From Saonia sp964398035 (lineage in GTDB: Bacteria > Bacteroidota > Bacteroidia > Flavobacteriales > Flavobacteriaceae): DNA of 39,895 nucleotides. Under the pieces are notes generated by a model. It had not been told where the DNA came from. It saw nothing but the letters and a program-made list of their open reading frames with translations, and searched no databases. Of this stretch, positions 8,888 to 16,527 are shown one piece after another (the stretch's first letter is position 1; each line of letters begins with the position of its first letter). The DNA lies in contig CAYNLI010000010.1 of the NCBI GenBank assembly GCA_964398035.1, positions 1 through 39,895 of the forward strand, in the 5' to 3' direction. A program made the translations under genes and the position numbers.

Positions 8888-9550
8888 TTATTCCAAAATA
8901 ATTGCAGGTAATTGTTCATTAAACCATTTTGACCGATGAATAATCATTGTATGTGTTCCATTTTTAACAGGAATACACTCCTTTATGTGGTTTATTGGAA
9001 AAACCGAGTCCTTATCTCCATGAATATGTACCAAATTAGGAAGATGATCTGTGTGCTGCCAATTCACTATTTGATCTATGGACCAGTCTATATAATATTT
9101 ATCCCTAACTGAAAGGTATTCCTCATAAAGTTCTAATCGTTTGGTTATAGGCTCTCCAAAGGCATATTTAGCCAACAATTCTACATTATTCACTAAACCA
9201 GTGGGCAACAGCTTATGAGCTTTGGTATATTTGGCAAAAATCATTCTCTTAGGTAGTTCAGATTTATGCTTTACACTGGATATTACAATAATTTTTTTGA
9301 CTTTTATCAATTTTGCCATTTCTTGAACTAACATCCCACCAAACGAAACACCAATGAGAACAGGGCTTATATGCTTTACGCCCTTACACATTTCTTCCGC
9401 ATATTCTTGAATACTACTTCCCTTTTTAGGAACATGCCACTCTAAAAGATGGACTTCAAATTTATCAGGAGGTAATGAAATATTTTTGAAAATTGACGGA
9501 TTGGCTGCCATACCTGGCATTAAATAAACATGGAGTTTTTCATTAATCAT
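8888..9550 (-). CDS. Alpha/beta hydrolase
   Basis: This is a 220-residue cytosolic alpha/beta-hydrolase fold protein of unknown substrate. The nucleophile elbow is GVSFGG with Ser69. The acid is in HGDKDSVFP (Asp179 or Asp181), and the catalytic His is H200 in NGTHTMI. The N-terminal MPGMAANPSIF fits the oxyanion-loop position, although the usual HG is replaced by PG. There is no signal peptide, and the protein is short, with a small lid region. The gene lies upstream of the lytic transglycosylase on the same strand and divergent from the GNAT-like gene. Confidence 0.85.
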   Translation of the reverse strand: MINEKLHVYLMPGMAANPSIFKNISLPPDKFEVHLLEWHVPKKGSSIQEYAEEMCKGVKHISPVLIGVSFGGMLVQEMAKLIKVKKIIVISSVKHKSELPKRMIFAKYTKAHKLLPTGLVNNVELLAKYAFGEPITKRLELYEEYLSVRDKYYIDWSIDQIVNWQHTDHLPNLVHIHGDKDSVFPINHIKECIPVKNGTHTMIIHRSKWFNEQLPAIILE

Positions 9551-9597
9551 AATACGACTACTATGTATTTTGGTTAGGAATTTAGCAAAATTTTTAT

Positions 9598-9605
9598 TAG
9601 TTTTG
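9598..9605 (+). promoter_or_regulatory. Putative -7 element for the GNAT-like gene
   Basis: TAGTTTTG matches TAnnTTTG. A TTTG lies at 9569-9572, but the 25-base gap is longer than usual. A start here would give a leader of about 115 bases containing a small hairpin with a T-run at 9670-9696. Confidence 0.35.
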
Positions 9606-9729
9606 TTAGCTAGCTATTAAATTTAAATGAATTTAAAAACAAGCTAAAAATACTTAATAACGAGAGAATTACGATTAGAGAACGTCGTATTTTTTTGTCT
9701 AAACCAACAAACTTTAAAATCTAAACTAT

Positions 9730-10023
9730 ATGAATGAAATGGAAATTAAGGACAATAGTTTCTTACGCCAATTTGAGACTAGGGTTGAGGGTCATTTAGC
9801 CAAAATTGAATATTCATCACAAGAGCGAAAGGTTTTCCTAACTAAACTTGTAATTCCAGAAGAAATTACTGAGGAAAGCTTTAAAGAAGATTTTATTAAA
9901 GCGGTTCTACATCTAATACAAGATAAAAATTTAAGAGTAGTTCCAACAAGCCCGCAAATAGCAGGGTTTCTTCGAAAAAATAGGCAGTATAAAGAAATGC
10001 TTCCAGTAGGAATAAGAATTTAA
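9730..10023 (+). CDS. Small GNAT-like (YjdJ/COG2388 type) protein with degenerate acetyl-CoA loop
   Basis: The 97-residue protein has the length and pattern of the mini-GNAT family known from YjdJ (COG2388, Acetyltransf_CG). It has a first strand with HLAKIEY, a middle strand KVFLTKLVIP, then LRVVPTSPQIAGFLRKNRQYKEMLP, which matches the family's conserved VVPxCPxxxxYxRxHPEY segment. In active members the middle strand leads into an RGxGxG/A loop that binds acetyl-CoA. Here that stretch reads EEITEESFKEDF and has no glycine loop. The family Cys is Ser and the HPEY motif is NRQY. The fold call is fairly safe, but acetyltransferase activity is doubtful. It is a single gene between a promoter-like box and a terminator. 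Confidence 0.7.
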   Translation: MNEMEIKDNSFLRQFETRVEGHLAKIEYSSQERKVFLTKLVIPEEITEESFKEDFIKAVLHLIQDKNLRVVPTSPQIAGFLRKNRQYKEMLPVGIRI

Positions 10024-10027
10024 GTTA

Positions 10028-10054
10028 AAAACCTCTCAGCCGAGAGGTTTTTTT
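10028..10054. terminator. Bidirectional intrinsic terminator
   Basis: AAAACCTCTC and GAGAGGTTTT form a perfect 10-bp stem around the loop AGCC, followed by further T residues on the plus strand and A residues before it for the minus strand. It separates the convergent GNAT-like gene and mtaB; the right end touches the mtaB stop. Confidence 0.88.
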
Positions 10055-11378
10055 ATACCTCTGCTATACTATCAAACGTTAACCGTACTATACCATCTTC
10101 ATCAATCCCTGTTAGTTTTATTTCATGTAGTGTATTTATCAAGGCTGGATTCCAAGGTGATTTTACTTTCACATAGTTTTCTGTAAACCCATGAATGTAA
10201 CCTTCTTTGTTTTCTCCTTCAAAAAGAACTGTTCTTACTGTACCTATTTGACTTTCATAAAACGCCCTTCTCTTTTTGGCCGATAGCCCTCTGAGCATTT
10301 TACTACGCTTGTTTCTAACATTCTTAGGAACTACTCCTTTCATTGTAGCAGCGGTAGTGTTGTCTCTTTCTGAATACGTAAAAACATGGAGATAAGAAAT
10401 ATCCAATTCATTCAAAAAATGATAGGTTTTCAGAAAATGTTCATCTGTCTCTTCAGGAAAACCTACAATTACATCAACACCTATACAAGCATGTGGCATT
10501 ACTTGCTTTATTCGCGCAACTCTTTCAATATATAGATTGCTCAAATACCTTCTCTTCATTAATTTTAAAATAGCATCACTGCCACTTTGCAAGGGGATAT
10601 GAAAATGAGGCACAAAGGAATTGCTTTGCGCTACAAAATCTATGGTTTCATTTTTAAGTAAATTGGGTTCTATTGAAGATATTCTAAGTCTATGAATTCC
10701 TTCTACAGCATCTAAAGCTTTCACTAATTCTAAAAAGGTGTGTTGGTGCTTTTTATTTCCAAATTCTCCTTTACCGTAATCTCCAATATTAACACCGGTC
10801 AGCACAATTTCCTTAATACCTTGTGCGGAAATCTCTGCGGCATTTTTTAAAACATTTTGTAAGGTATCACTGCGTGATATTCCACGGGCCAAGGGAATTG
10901 TACAGTATGTACATTTATAATCGCATCCATCCTGTATTTTTAAGAAAGCCCTGGTCCTATCACCAATGGCATAACTGCCTACATAAAAATCAGCCTCTTC
11001 TATCTCACAAGAATGAATCTCTCCATAGTCATTCTTAGATAGGTCATTTATATAATCTGTAATCTTGAATTTTTCTGTAGCTCCTAAAATCAAGTCCACC
11101 CCGTCAACAGCAGCAAGCTCTTCTGGTTTTAATTGGGCATAACACCCTATGGCAGCAACAAATGCATCAGGGTTACTCTTTTTGGCCTGTTTTACGATAG
11201 ATTTAAAACGTTTATCTGCATTTTCAGTCACAGAACATGTATTGATCACATACATATCCGCAAACTCAGAAAAATCTACGCAATCAAAACCTTTTTCTTG
11301 AAAATCTCTGGCAATAGTAGAAGTTTCAGAAAAATTAAGCTTACATCCTAAAGTATAAAAAGCGACTTTCTTTTTCAT
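10053..11378 (-). CDS. mtaB: tRNA (t6A37) C2-methylthiotransferase MtaB
   Basis: MtaB is a radical-SAM enzyme that converts t6A37 to ms2t6A37 in ANN-decoding tRNAs. The 441-residue protein has the three expected parts. The N-terminal MTTase domain starts FYTLGCKLNFSET, whose Cys, with those in NTCSVTE and IGCYAQ, holds an auxiliary [4Fe-4S] cluster. The radical-SAM CxxxCxxC is in DGCDYKCTYC near residues 152-159. The C-terminal TRAM-like region is about 370-435. The opening GCKLN is typical of MtaB, where MiaB and RimO usually have GC-PKN or GCQMN. The gene faces a shared terminator at its 3' end. Confidence 0.94.
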   Translation of the reverse strand: MKKKVAFYTLGCKLNFSETSTIARDFQEKGFDCVDFSEFADMYVINTCSVTENADKRFKSIVKQAKKSNPDAFVAAIGCYAQLKPEELAAVDGVDLILGATEKFKITDYINDLSKNDYGEIHSCEIEEADFYVGSYAIGDRTRAFLKIQDGCDYKCTYCTIPLARGISRSDTLQNVLKNAAEISAQGIKEIVLTGVNIGDYGKGEFGNKKHQHTFLELVKALDAVEGIHRLRISSIEPNLLKNETIDFVAQSNSFVPHFHIPLQSGSDAILKLMKRRYLSNLYIERVARIKQVMPHACIGVDVIVGFPEETDEHFLKTYHFLNELDISYLHVFTYSERDNTTAATMKGVVPKNVRNKRSKMLRGLSAKKRRAFYESQIGTVRTVLFEGENKEGYIHGFTENYVKVKSPWNPALINTLHEIKLTGIDEDGIVRLTFDSIAEV

Positions 11379-11387
11379 TGTAAATAG

Positions 11388-11412
11388 TTCCTTTAAAAGG
11401 AATGCAAAGATA
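11388..11412 (-). promoter_or_regulatory. Putative mtaB promoter with adjacent inverted repeat
   Basis: On the minus strand TATCTTTG (11405-11412) matches TAnnTTTG and is about 27 bases before the mtaB ATG. Directly downstream, 11388-11402 is the inverted repeat TTCCTTT-A-AAAGGAA. It would lie at the transcription start or in the short leader. A -33 element was not found. Confidence 0.35.
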
Positions 11413-11480
11413 AGAACTTCTAGAGTTAAGATTTAGATAGGATTTCTAGTCCTTTATGATAGTAAACCAAGCATTTAAGT

Positions 11481-12656
11481 TTATTCTTTTCGCCACTGTT
11501 TACTTGTTTCAAAAACATGGTTTAAAATAGTGACTTCTTTATCATCAAAGACCAAGTCACGCCTGTCCATCATTACAGTTGCTGCTTCATAAGCCTTCTT
11601 GGGCAAGTAGGTCGTAAATCCTGAAGCTCCTCCCCAACTAAAACTAGGAACAAAGTTTCTTGGAAAACCAGAACCAAAAATATTTGAGCTTACACCAATA
11701 ACTGTCCCTGTATTAAACATTGTATTTATACCACATTTACTATGGTCACCCATCATTAAACCACAAAATTGAAGTCCTGTTTTAGCAAAACGCTCTGTCT
11801 CATAGCTCCACAACCGTACCTCGGCATAATTGTTTTTCATATTAGAGACGTTTGTATCTGCCCCTATATTGCACCACTCACCGAGAACAGAGTTCCCCAA
11901 AAATCCTTCATGTCCCTTATTGGAATAACCAAAAAGCACAACATTATTGACTTCTCCTCCAATTTTTGAACATGGTCCTATAGTTGTAGGGCCATAAATT
12001 TTTGCTCCCATTTTAACTGTTGAACTATCACCAAGAGCAAAACCACCTCTAATAATACTGCCTTCCATTACCTCTGAGTTCTTTTCTAGATAAATTGGCC
12101 CTGTAGAAGCATTAAGAATACTACATTCTACTTTTGCTCCTTCTTCCAAAAAAATATTTTCAGCATTCATTACTGTATTGGAACTAGGTATTGGAGCACT
12201 TTCTCTTCCTTTGGTCAATAACTCAAAATCTGCTTGTAACGCTTCTCCATTTTTAGAGAATATATCCCAGGTATTTTCTATTCTAAGAACATTTCCAGTA
12301 TATACGATAGATGTATATGTAGAAAAATCTACTTTATTTTGGGTTTCTTTAGAAAAAAATGCAATAATATCTTCTTCAAAAAATATAGCTTCATTCTCTT
12401 TAAGACTTCTTACCAATTCCACTAATTCTCTATTTGGCAAAAAAGAAGCGTTAATCATTATATTTTCTGCCATTTCTACCATTGGAAATTTATCTGACAA
12501 ATAATCTTCCGTTACAGTAGTAGTGGTATTCCCCAAATATTTTTCCCATTTTTCGCGAATAGTCACTATTCCAACTCTAATGTCTGCCACTGGTCTAGTG
12601 AACGTGAAAGGAAGTAGCGCGTTTCTTACTGAACCATCAAATAAGATATAATTCAT
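11481..12656 (-). CDS. GlmU-family putative sugar-1-phosphate nucleotidyltransferase/acetyltransferase
   Basis: The 391-residue protein belongs to the Bacteroidota GlmU-like family (the type described as alternative bacterial GlmU, TIGR03991), thought to supply UDP-GlcNAc. It opens MNYILFDGSVRNALLPFTFT and continues RPVADIRVG, the family's own N-terminus, and lacks the LAAGxGTRM loop of classical GlmU. From about residue 170 a hexapeptide-repeat left-handed beta-helix runs to about 340 (for example GPIYLEKNSEVMEGSIIRGG and YGPTTIGPCSKIGGEV). This is the acyltransferase-type fold. The gene follows rpmE2 on the same strand, but a hairpin terminator lies between. Activity assignment comes from the family, not from catalytic residues I can point to. 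Confidence 0.82.
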   Translation of the reverse strand: MNYILFDGSVRNALLPFTFTRPVADIRVGIVTIREKWEKYLGNTTTTVTEDYLSDKFPMVEMAENIMINASFLPNRELVELVRSLKENEAIFFEEDIIAFFSKETQNKVDFSTYTSIVYTGNVLRIENTWDIFSKNGEALQADFELLTKGRESAPIPSSNTVMNAENIFLEEGAKVECSILNASTGPIYLEKNSEVMEGSIIRGGFALGDSSTVKMGAKIYGPTTIGPCSKIGGEVNNVVLFGYSNKGHEGFLGNSVLGEWCNIGADTNVSNMKNNYAEVRLWSYETERFAKTGLQFCGLMMGDHSKCGINTMFNTGTVIGVSSNIFGSGFPRNFVPSFSWGGASGFTTYLPKKAYEAATVMMDRRDLVFDDKEVTILNHVFETSKQWRKE

Positions 12657-12682
12657 AAAATGGAATTTTTATAAAAATAAAA

Positions 12683-12715
12683 AAGTCACGCACCTAAGCA
12701 ATAGGTACGTGACTT
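12683..12715 (-). terminator. Intrinsic terminator of rpmE2
   Basis: AAGTCACG-ACCTA and TAGGT-CGTGACTT pair around a 5-base loop with one internal mismatch. On the minus strand the hairpin is followed by TTTTTTATTTTTAT. It lies just after rpmE2 and 27 bases before the GlmU-like gene. Confidence 0.85.
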
Positions 12716-12739
12716 AATAACTCATTAACGAGTAATTTA

Positions 12740-12991
12740 TTATTTGCTGAACTTTTTGTACTTGTTCTTAAATTTATCAATTCTACCAGCTGTATCAACC
12801 AATTTGGCCTTGCCAGTATAAAAAGGATGGGATGTTCTGGAAATCTCCAATTTAACCAATGGATATTCAACACCATCAACTTCTAAAGTCTCCTTAGTGT
12901 TTACTGTAGACTTCGTTAAAAAGACATCTTCATTAGACATGTCTTTAAAAGCTACCAATCTATAATTTTCTGGGTGAATTCCTTTTCTCAT
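12740..12991 (-). CDS. rpmE2: 50S ribosomal protein L31, type B
   Basis: L31 sits in the large ribosomal subunit near the inter-subunit bridge. The 83-residue protein begins MRKGIHPENYRLVAFKDMSN and ends RIDKFKNKYKKF, both typical of the type B (YkgM-like) form. It lacks the CxxC zinc-binding cysteines of type A L31, so it needs no zinc. A TAAATTTG promoter box lies about 37 bases upstream and a hairpin terminator follows, giving a single-gene unit. Confidence 0.97.
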   Translation of the reverse strand: MRKGIHPENYRLVAFKDMSNEDVFLTKSTVNTKETLEVDGVEYPLVKLEISRTSHPFYTGKAKLVDTAGRIDKFKNKYKKFSK

Positions 12992-13027
12992 TTTTACAAT
13001 ACTTTAAACCTACTGATTTTAGAGGTG

Positions 13028-13059
13028 CAAATTTATAAAATTTTACAAAACCCTGCAAT
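13028..13059 (-). promoter_or_regulatory. Promoter of rpmE2 (ATTG-N20-TAAATTTG)
   Basis: On the minus strand ATTG (13056-13059) precedes TAAATTTG (13028-13035) by 20 bases, close to the Bacteroidota consensus TTTG-N19-21-TAnnTTTG. The leader would be about 30 bases. Confidence 0.65.
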
Positions 13060-13160
13060 AGAGATGCAAAAAAAAGAAAAGAAAAAATTGTACCTTGTAT
13101 GTGTAACAAAATTAAATTATTGAACACTAATATAACAATCAACTAAAACTTTAAATTAAA

Positions 13161-13682
13161 ATGGAAGAAAATCAACCTAAAACAGGGAAAATTGCATGGA
13201 TTTATGGGCTTGTCGCAAGTCTTATTGGGGTAACATTCTCAGTAATGCTGTATGCAGTAGACATGCTATATGACGAAAGTGTTATTATTAAAATAATTCC
13301 AGTAATTATACTTGCAGTAGCTATTATTTTGGCTATTATTCAGTTTAAAAAAGCAAACAATGGTTTTTTAAAACTATCAAATGCGTTAAAATTAGGGGCA
13401 GGGATTGGTGTAGTTTCTGGAATTATTGGTATTATATATTTTCTTTTTCAAATCAATATTCTTGAACCTGAATATATGAACAACATGTATGAAATTGGAA
13501 AGCAAAAAGCATTAGCGAGCAATCCCAACCTTACTATAGAACAAATTGACCAAGGAATAGAGATACAGAAAAAATTTATGTGGATATCATATCCAATAAT
13601 TATAATTTTTAATATTATTATTGGCTTAATAGTTGGTCTTATAGGTGGTCTTGTCATGAAAAAAGAAGAGTCAACAATCTAA
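13161..13682 (+). CDS. DUF4199-family membrane protein
   Basis: The function is unknown. The 173-residue protein has four likely membrane helices, at about residues 11-31, 43-61, 76-98 and 146-166. A hydrophilic loop of about 45 residues (ILEPEYMNNMYEIGKQKALA onward) lies between helices three and four. This layout and the NALKLGAGIGVVSG segment fit DUF4199, a family common in Bacteroidota and often found beside a family 2 glycosyltransferase, as here. The next gene starts 41 bases after its stop. It may act with that glycosyltransferase at the inner membrane, but this is inference from position. Confidence 0.82.
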   Translation: MEENQPKTGKIAWIYGLVASLIGVTFSVMLYAVDMLYDESVIIKIIPVIILAVAIILAIIQFKKANNGFLKLSNALKLGAGIGVVSGIIGIIYFLFQINILEPEYMNNMYEIGKQKALASNPNLTIEQIDQGIEIQKKFMWISYPIIIIFNIIIGLIVGLIGGLVMKKEESTI

Positions 13683-13693
13683 CCTAAAAATTG

Positions 13694-13701
13694 TATTTTT
13701 G
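13694..13701 (+). promoter_or_regulatory. Putative -7 element before the glycosyltransferase gene
   Basis: TATTTTTG matches TAnnTTTG and lies in the 41-base gap after the DUF4199 gene, about 22 bases before the ATG. No -33 element was found, so it may be only an internal promoter or chance. Confidence 0.3.
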
Positions 13702-13723
13702 AAATTATTTTCACGAATACTCT

Positions 13724-14671
13724 ATGAATTTATCGATAGTAATCCCTTTACTTAACGAAGAAGAATCTATTAAAGAACTACATGATTGGATTGTATCCGT
13801 AATGCAATCCAATCATTTTTTATACGAAATTCTTTTTATTGATGATGGTAGCACGGATGGTTCTTGGGAAATAATCTCCCAACTTAGCGAAAACAATCCC
13901 AATGTAAAGGGTATTCGTTTTCTCAAAAATTTTGGAAAGTCTCAAGCTTTGCATGCAGGTTTTAATGCTGTTAAGGGTAATGTTATCATTACCATGGATG
14001 CTGATTTACAGGACAATCCAGAGGAAATTCCCGAGCTTTATAATTTAATTGTTAAAGAAAATTTTGATTTAGTTTCTGGTTGGAAGAAAAAAAGATATGA
14101 TTCTCTTATCACTAAAAACATTCCTTCTAAGCTTTTTAATTGGGCAGCACAAAAAACTTCTGGAGTAAAATTACATGATTTTAACTGTGGTTTAAAGGCA
14201 TACAAAAAAGATGTGGTGAAATCCATTGAAGTATCTGGAGAAATGCACCGGTACATTCCTGTATTGGCAAAAAATGCAGGGTTTTTCAATATTGGTGAAA
14301 AAGTAGTACAGCACCAATCAAGAAAGTATGGGAAAACAAAATTTGGAATGGAACGATTTATAAATGGATTTTTAGATTTGATTACAATTTGGTTTATATC
14401 AAAATTTGGTAGACGACCCATGCATCTATTTGGAGCATTAGGGGTTTTAATGTTTTTTATAGGATTTGGCTTTTCCCTATATCTTGGAATAGATAAGTTG
14501 TTTATTAATCCAACTGGAAGGCTCATTACGGAACGCCCACAGTTTTTTATTGCTCTCTCTTCTATGGTTATAGGAACCCAATTCTTCTTGGCTGGATTTT
14601 TAGGAGAAATTATTCTCCGCACAAAAAAAAGTGGTAAAAACTATATTGTAGATAAAACAGCCAATCTTTAA
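13724..14671 (+). CDS. Family 2 glycosyltransferase, polyprenyl-phosphate type
   Basis: The protein probably moves a sugar from a nucleotide donor to a polyprenyl phosphate at the inner face of the membrane, like DPM1, ArnC or GtrB proteins. The GT-A domain opens SIVIPLLNEEESI. It has FIDDGSTDGSW near residue 38 and the metal-binding DAD at 92-94 within DADLQD. The motif HRYIPVLAKNAGF and the QHQSRKYGKTKFG segment are typical of this subgroup. Two C-terminal membrane helices lie at about 230-255 and 275-300. The 315-residue length is normal. Neighbours, a phospho-sugar mutase and an ABC exporter, suggest a role in lipid-linked sugar supply. Confidence 0.88.
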   Translation: MNLSIVIPLLNEEESIKELHDWIVSVMQSNHFLYEILFIDDGSTDGSWEIISQLSENNPNVKGIRFLKNFGKSQALHAGFNAVKGNVIITMDADLQDNPEEIPELYNLIVKENFDLVSGWKKKRYDSLITKNIPSKLFNWAAQKTSGVKLHDFNCGLKAYKKDVVKSIEVSGEMHRYIPVLAKNAGFFNIGEKVVQHQSRKYGKTKFGMERFINGFLDLITIWFISKFGRRPMHLFGALGVLMFFIGFGFSLYLGIDKLFINPTGRLITERPQFFIALSSMVIGTQFFLAGFLGEIILRTKKSGKNYIVDKTANL

Positions 14672-14805
14672 CGCTAATTAGACAAAATACCTCATATATC
14701 ATTATATAAAAATGAATTCACGGTACGCTTATTTAACGAGAGGGAAATTTTCTATGAATGTTTAAAAATTAAAATTCTAGTGTAACTTTACCAAAATTAT
14801 TTTTT

Positions 14806-16527
14806 ATGAGCAACATTGCTAATTCTGCCCTAAAAACTGCACAAACTTGGTTAACAGATTTTTTTGATACCGACACAAAAAAAGAAATTGAAGAGCTAAT
14901 ACTCCTTGACCCTGAAGAACTAAAGGAGCGTTTCTATAAAGATTTAGAGTTTGGTACTGGTGGCATGAGGGGTATAATGGGTGTTGGCACCAATAGAATA
15001 AACAAATATACTCTTGGGAAAAACACTCAAGGGCTTAGCAACTACCTCAAAGAGGTATATGCCAATAATGAAATAAAAGCAGTCATTGCCTATGATTGTA
15101 GGCACAATAGTGACACTTTAGCAAAAATTGTTGCTGATGTCTTTTCTGCCAATGGAATAAAAGTCTTTTTATTCTCTGAGCTAAGAACAACTCCAGAGCT
15201 TTCCTTTGCTGTTAGACATTTAAATTGTCAAGCAGGGATTGTTTTAACAGCATCCCATAATCCTCCAGAATACAATGGTTATAAGGTTTATTGGGCAGAT
15301 GGAGGACAAATTGTACCACCGCAAGATGAAAAAATAGTAGCAGAAATAAATAATCTTTCTTTTGAGAGTATAAAGTTTGATGCAAACGAAAGTTTAATTG
15401 AATTGATTGACAAAGAGGTTGATGAAGCCTTTTTTGAGGAATCCGTTAAAAATGGAAGCTTTAATGCTGATGGCAAGGACGATTTTAAAATTGTTTTTAC
15501 TTCTATCCATGGTACTTCAATCACAGCAATCCCAGAAGTTTTAAAACGTGCTGGGTATAAAAATGTAACTATTATTGAAGAACAGGCCAAACCAGATGGT
15601 AATTTCCCAACAGTAAAATCACCTAACCCAGAAGAGCCAGAAGCTTTGGCCATAGCCATAAAAAAAGCTGAAGAAATTGGCGCAGATATGGTTGTTGGTA
15701 CAGACCCAGACAGTGACCGTTTAGGCATTGCCGTACGTAATTTGGAAGGAGAAATGGAATTGCTCAATGGTAACCAAACCATGGTTTTAATGACCAAATT
15801 TTTATTGGACCAACGAAAAGCAAGCGGGTTTAAAGGAAATGAATTTATTGCTACAACTATAGTTTCTACTCCAATGGTCGAAAAATTGGCTGAAGCATAT
15901 GGAATCTACTATAAAACCTCACTTACAGGTTTTAAATGGATCGGTAAAATGATTAAAGATTTTCCAGATGAAGATTTTGTTGGCGGCGGTGAGGAAAGTT
16001 TTGGTTATATGGTGGGTGATTTTGTACGAGACAAAGATGCTGTCACCGCTACCCTACTCGCCTGTGAAATTGCCGCGCAAGCAAAAGCAAATGGTAGTTC
16101 TTTTTATCAGGATTTGATTGATTGCTATGTAAACTATGGCTTCTATAAAGAGAAATTGATTTCCATTACCAAAAAGGGAATGAGTGGAGCAGATGAAATA
16201 AAACAGATGTTGAAAGAATTTAAAGAAAACCCTGTTGCATCTGTTCAAGGTTCAAAAGTTGTTTGGGTAGAGGATTACAACACCTCTATGGCAAAAAATG
16301 CTATTACAGGTGAAGAGAAAGTAATTGACATTCCAAAATCCAATGTGTTGATATATGTAACTGAAGATGGCACCAGAATAGCTGCCAGACCCAGTGGTAC
16401 AGAACCAAAGGTGAAATTTTACATCAGTACAAATACAACTTTAGAAAAAGCTGGAGATTTTAAATTGGTAGATGCAGCGTTGGATGCTAAAATTGATAGT
16501 ATTCTTCAAGAATTGAAATTGAATTAA
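14806..16527 (+). CDS. Phospho-sugar mutase (phosphoglucomutase/phosphomannomutase family)
   Basis: The enzyme interconverts hexose 6- and 1-phosphates through a phosphoserine. In the 573-residue protein the phosphoserine is S150 in TASHNPPEYNGYK. The magnesium loop is GTDPDSDRLG near 299-308, the sugar-specificity loop is GGGEESFG near 392-399, and the phosphate-binding loop is RPSGTEPK near 528-535. The extended N-terminus (EFGTGGMRGIMG) marks the long PGM2-like subgroup that acts on glucose or mannose phosphates or 1,6-bisphosphates. Its TAA shares one base with the ATG of the ABC exporter gene, so the two are translationally coupled. Confidence 0.93.
   Translation: MSNIANSALKTAQTWLTDFFDTDTKKEIEELILLDPEELKERFYKDLEFGTGGMRGIMGVGTNRINKYTLGKNTQGLSNYLKEVYANNEIKAVIAYDCRHNSDTLAKIVADVFSANGIKVFLFSELRTTPELSFAVRHLNCQAGIVLTASHNPPEYNGYKVYWADGGQIVPPQDEKIVAEINNLSFESIKFDANESLIELIDKEVDEAFFEESVKNGSFNADGKDDFKIVFTSIHGTSITAIPEVLKRAGYKNVTIIEEQAKPDGNFPTVKSPNPEEPEALAIAIKKAEEIGADMVVGTDPDSDRLGIAVRNLEGEMELLNGNQTMVLMTKFLLDQRKASGFKGNEFIATTIVSTPMVEKLAEAYGIYYKTSLTGFKWIGKMIKDFPDEDFVGGGEESFGYMVGDFVRDKDAVTATLLACEIAAQAKANGSSFYQDLIDCYVNYGFYKEKLISITKKGMSGADEIKQMLKEFKENPVASVQGSKVVWVEDYNTSMAKNAITGEEKVIDIPKSNVLIYVTEDGTRIAARPSGTEPKVKFYISTNTTLEKAGDFKLVDAALDAKIDSILQELKLN

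Noticed and set aside
14038..14622. Minus-strand open frame of 194 codons opposite the glycosyltransferase gene
   Set aside because: It lies wholly within a well-supported GT2 gene, its peptide shows no motif or plausible domain, and its composition is that of an antisense reading.
15288..15797. Minus-strand open frame of 169 codons opposite the phospho-sugar mutase gene
   Set aside because: It covers the metal-binding part of the mutase gene in antisense; the Ser-rich, low-information peptide looks like a shadow.
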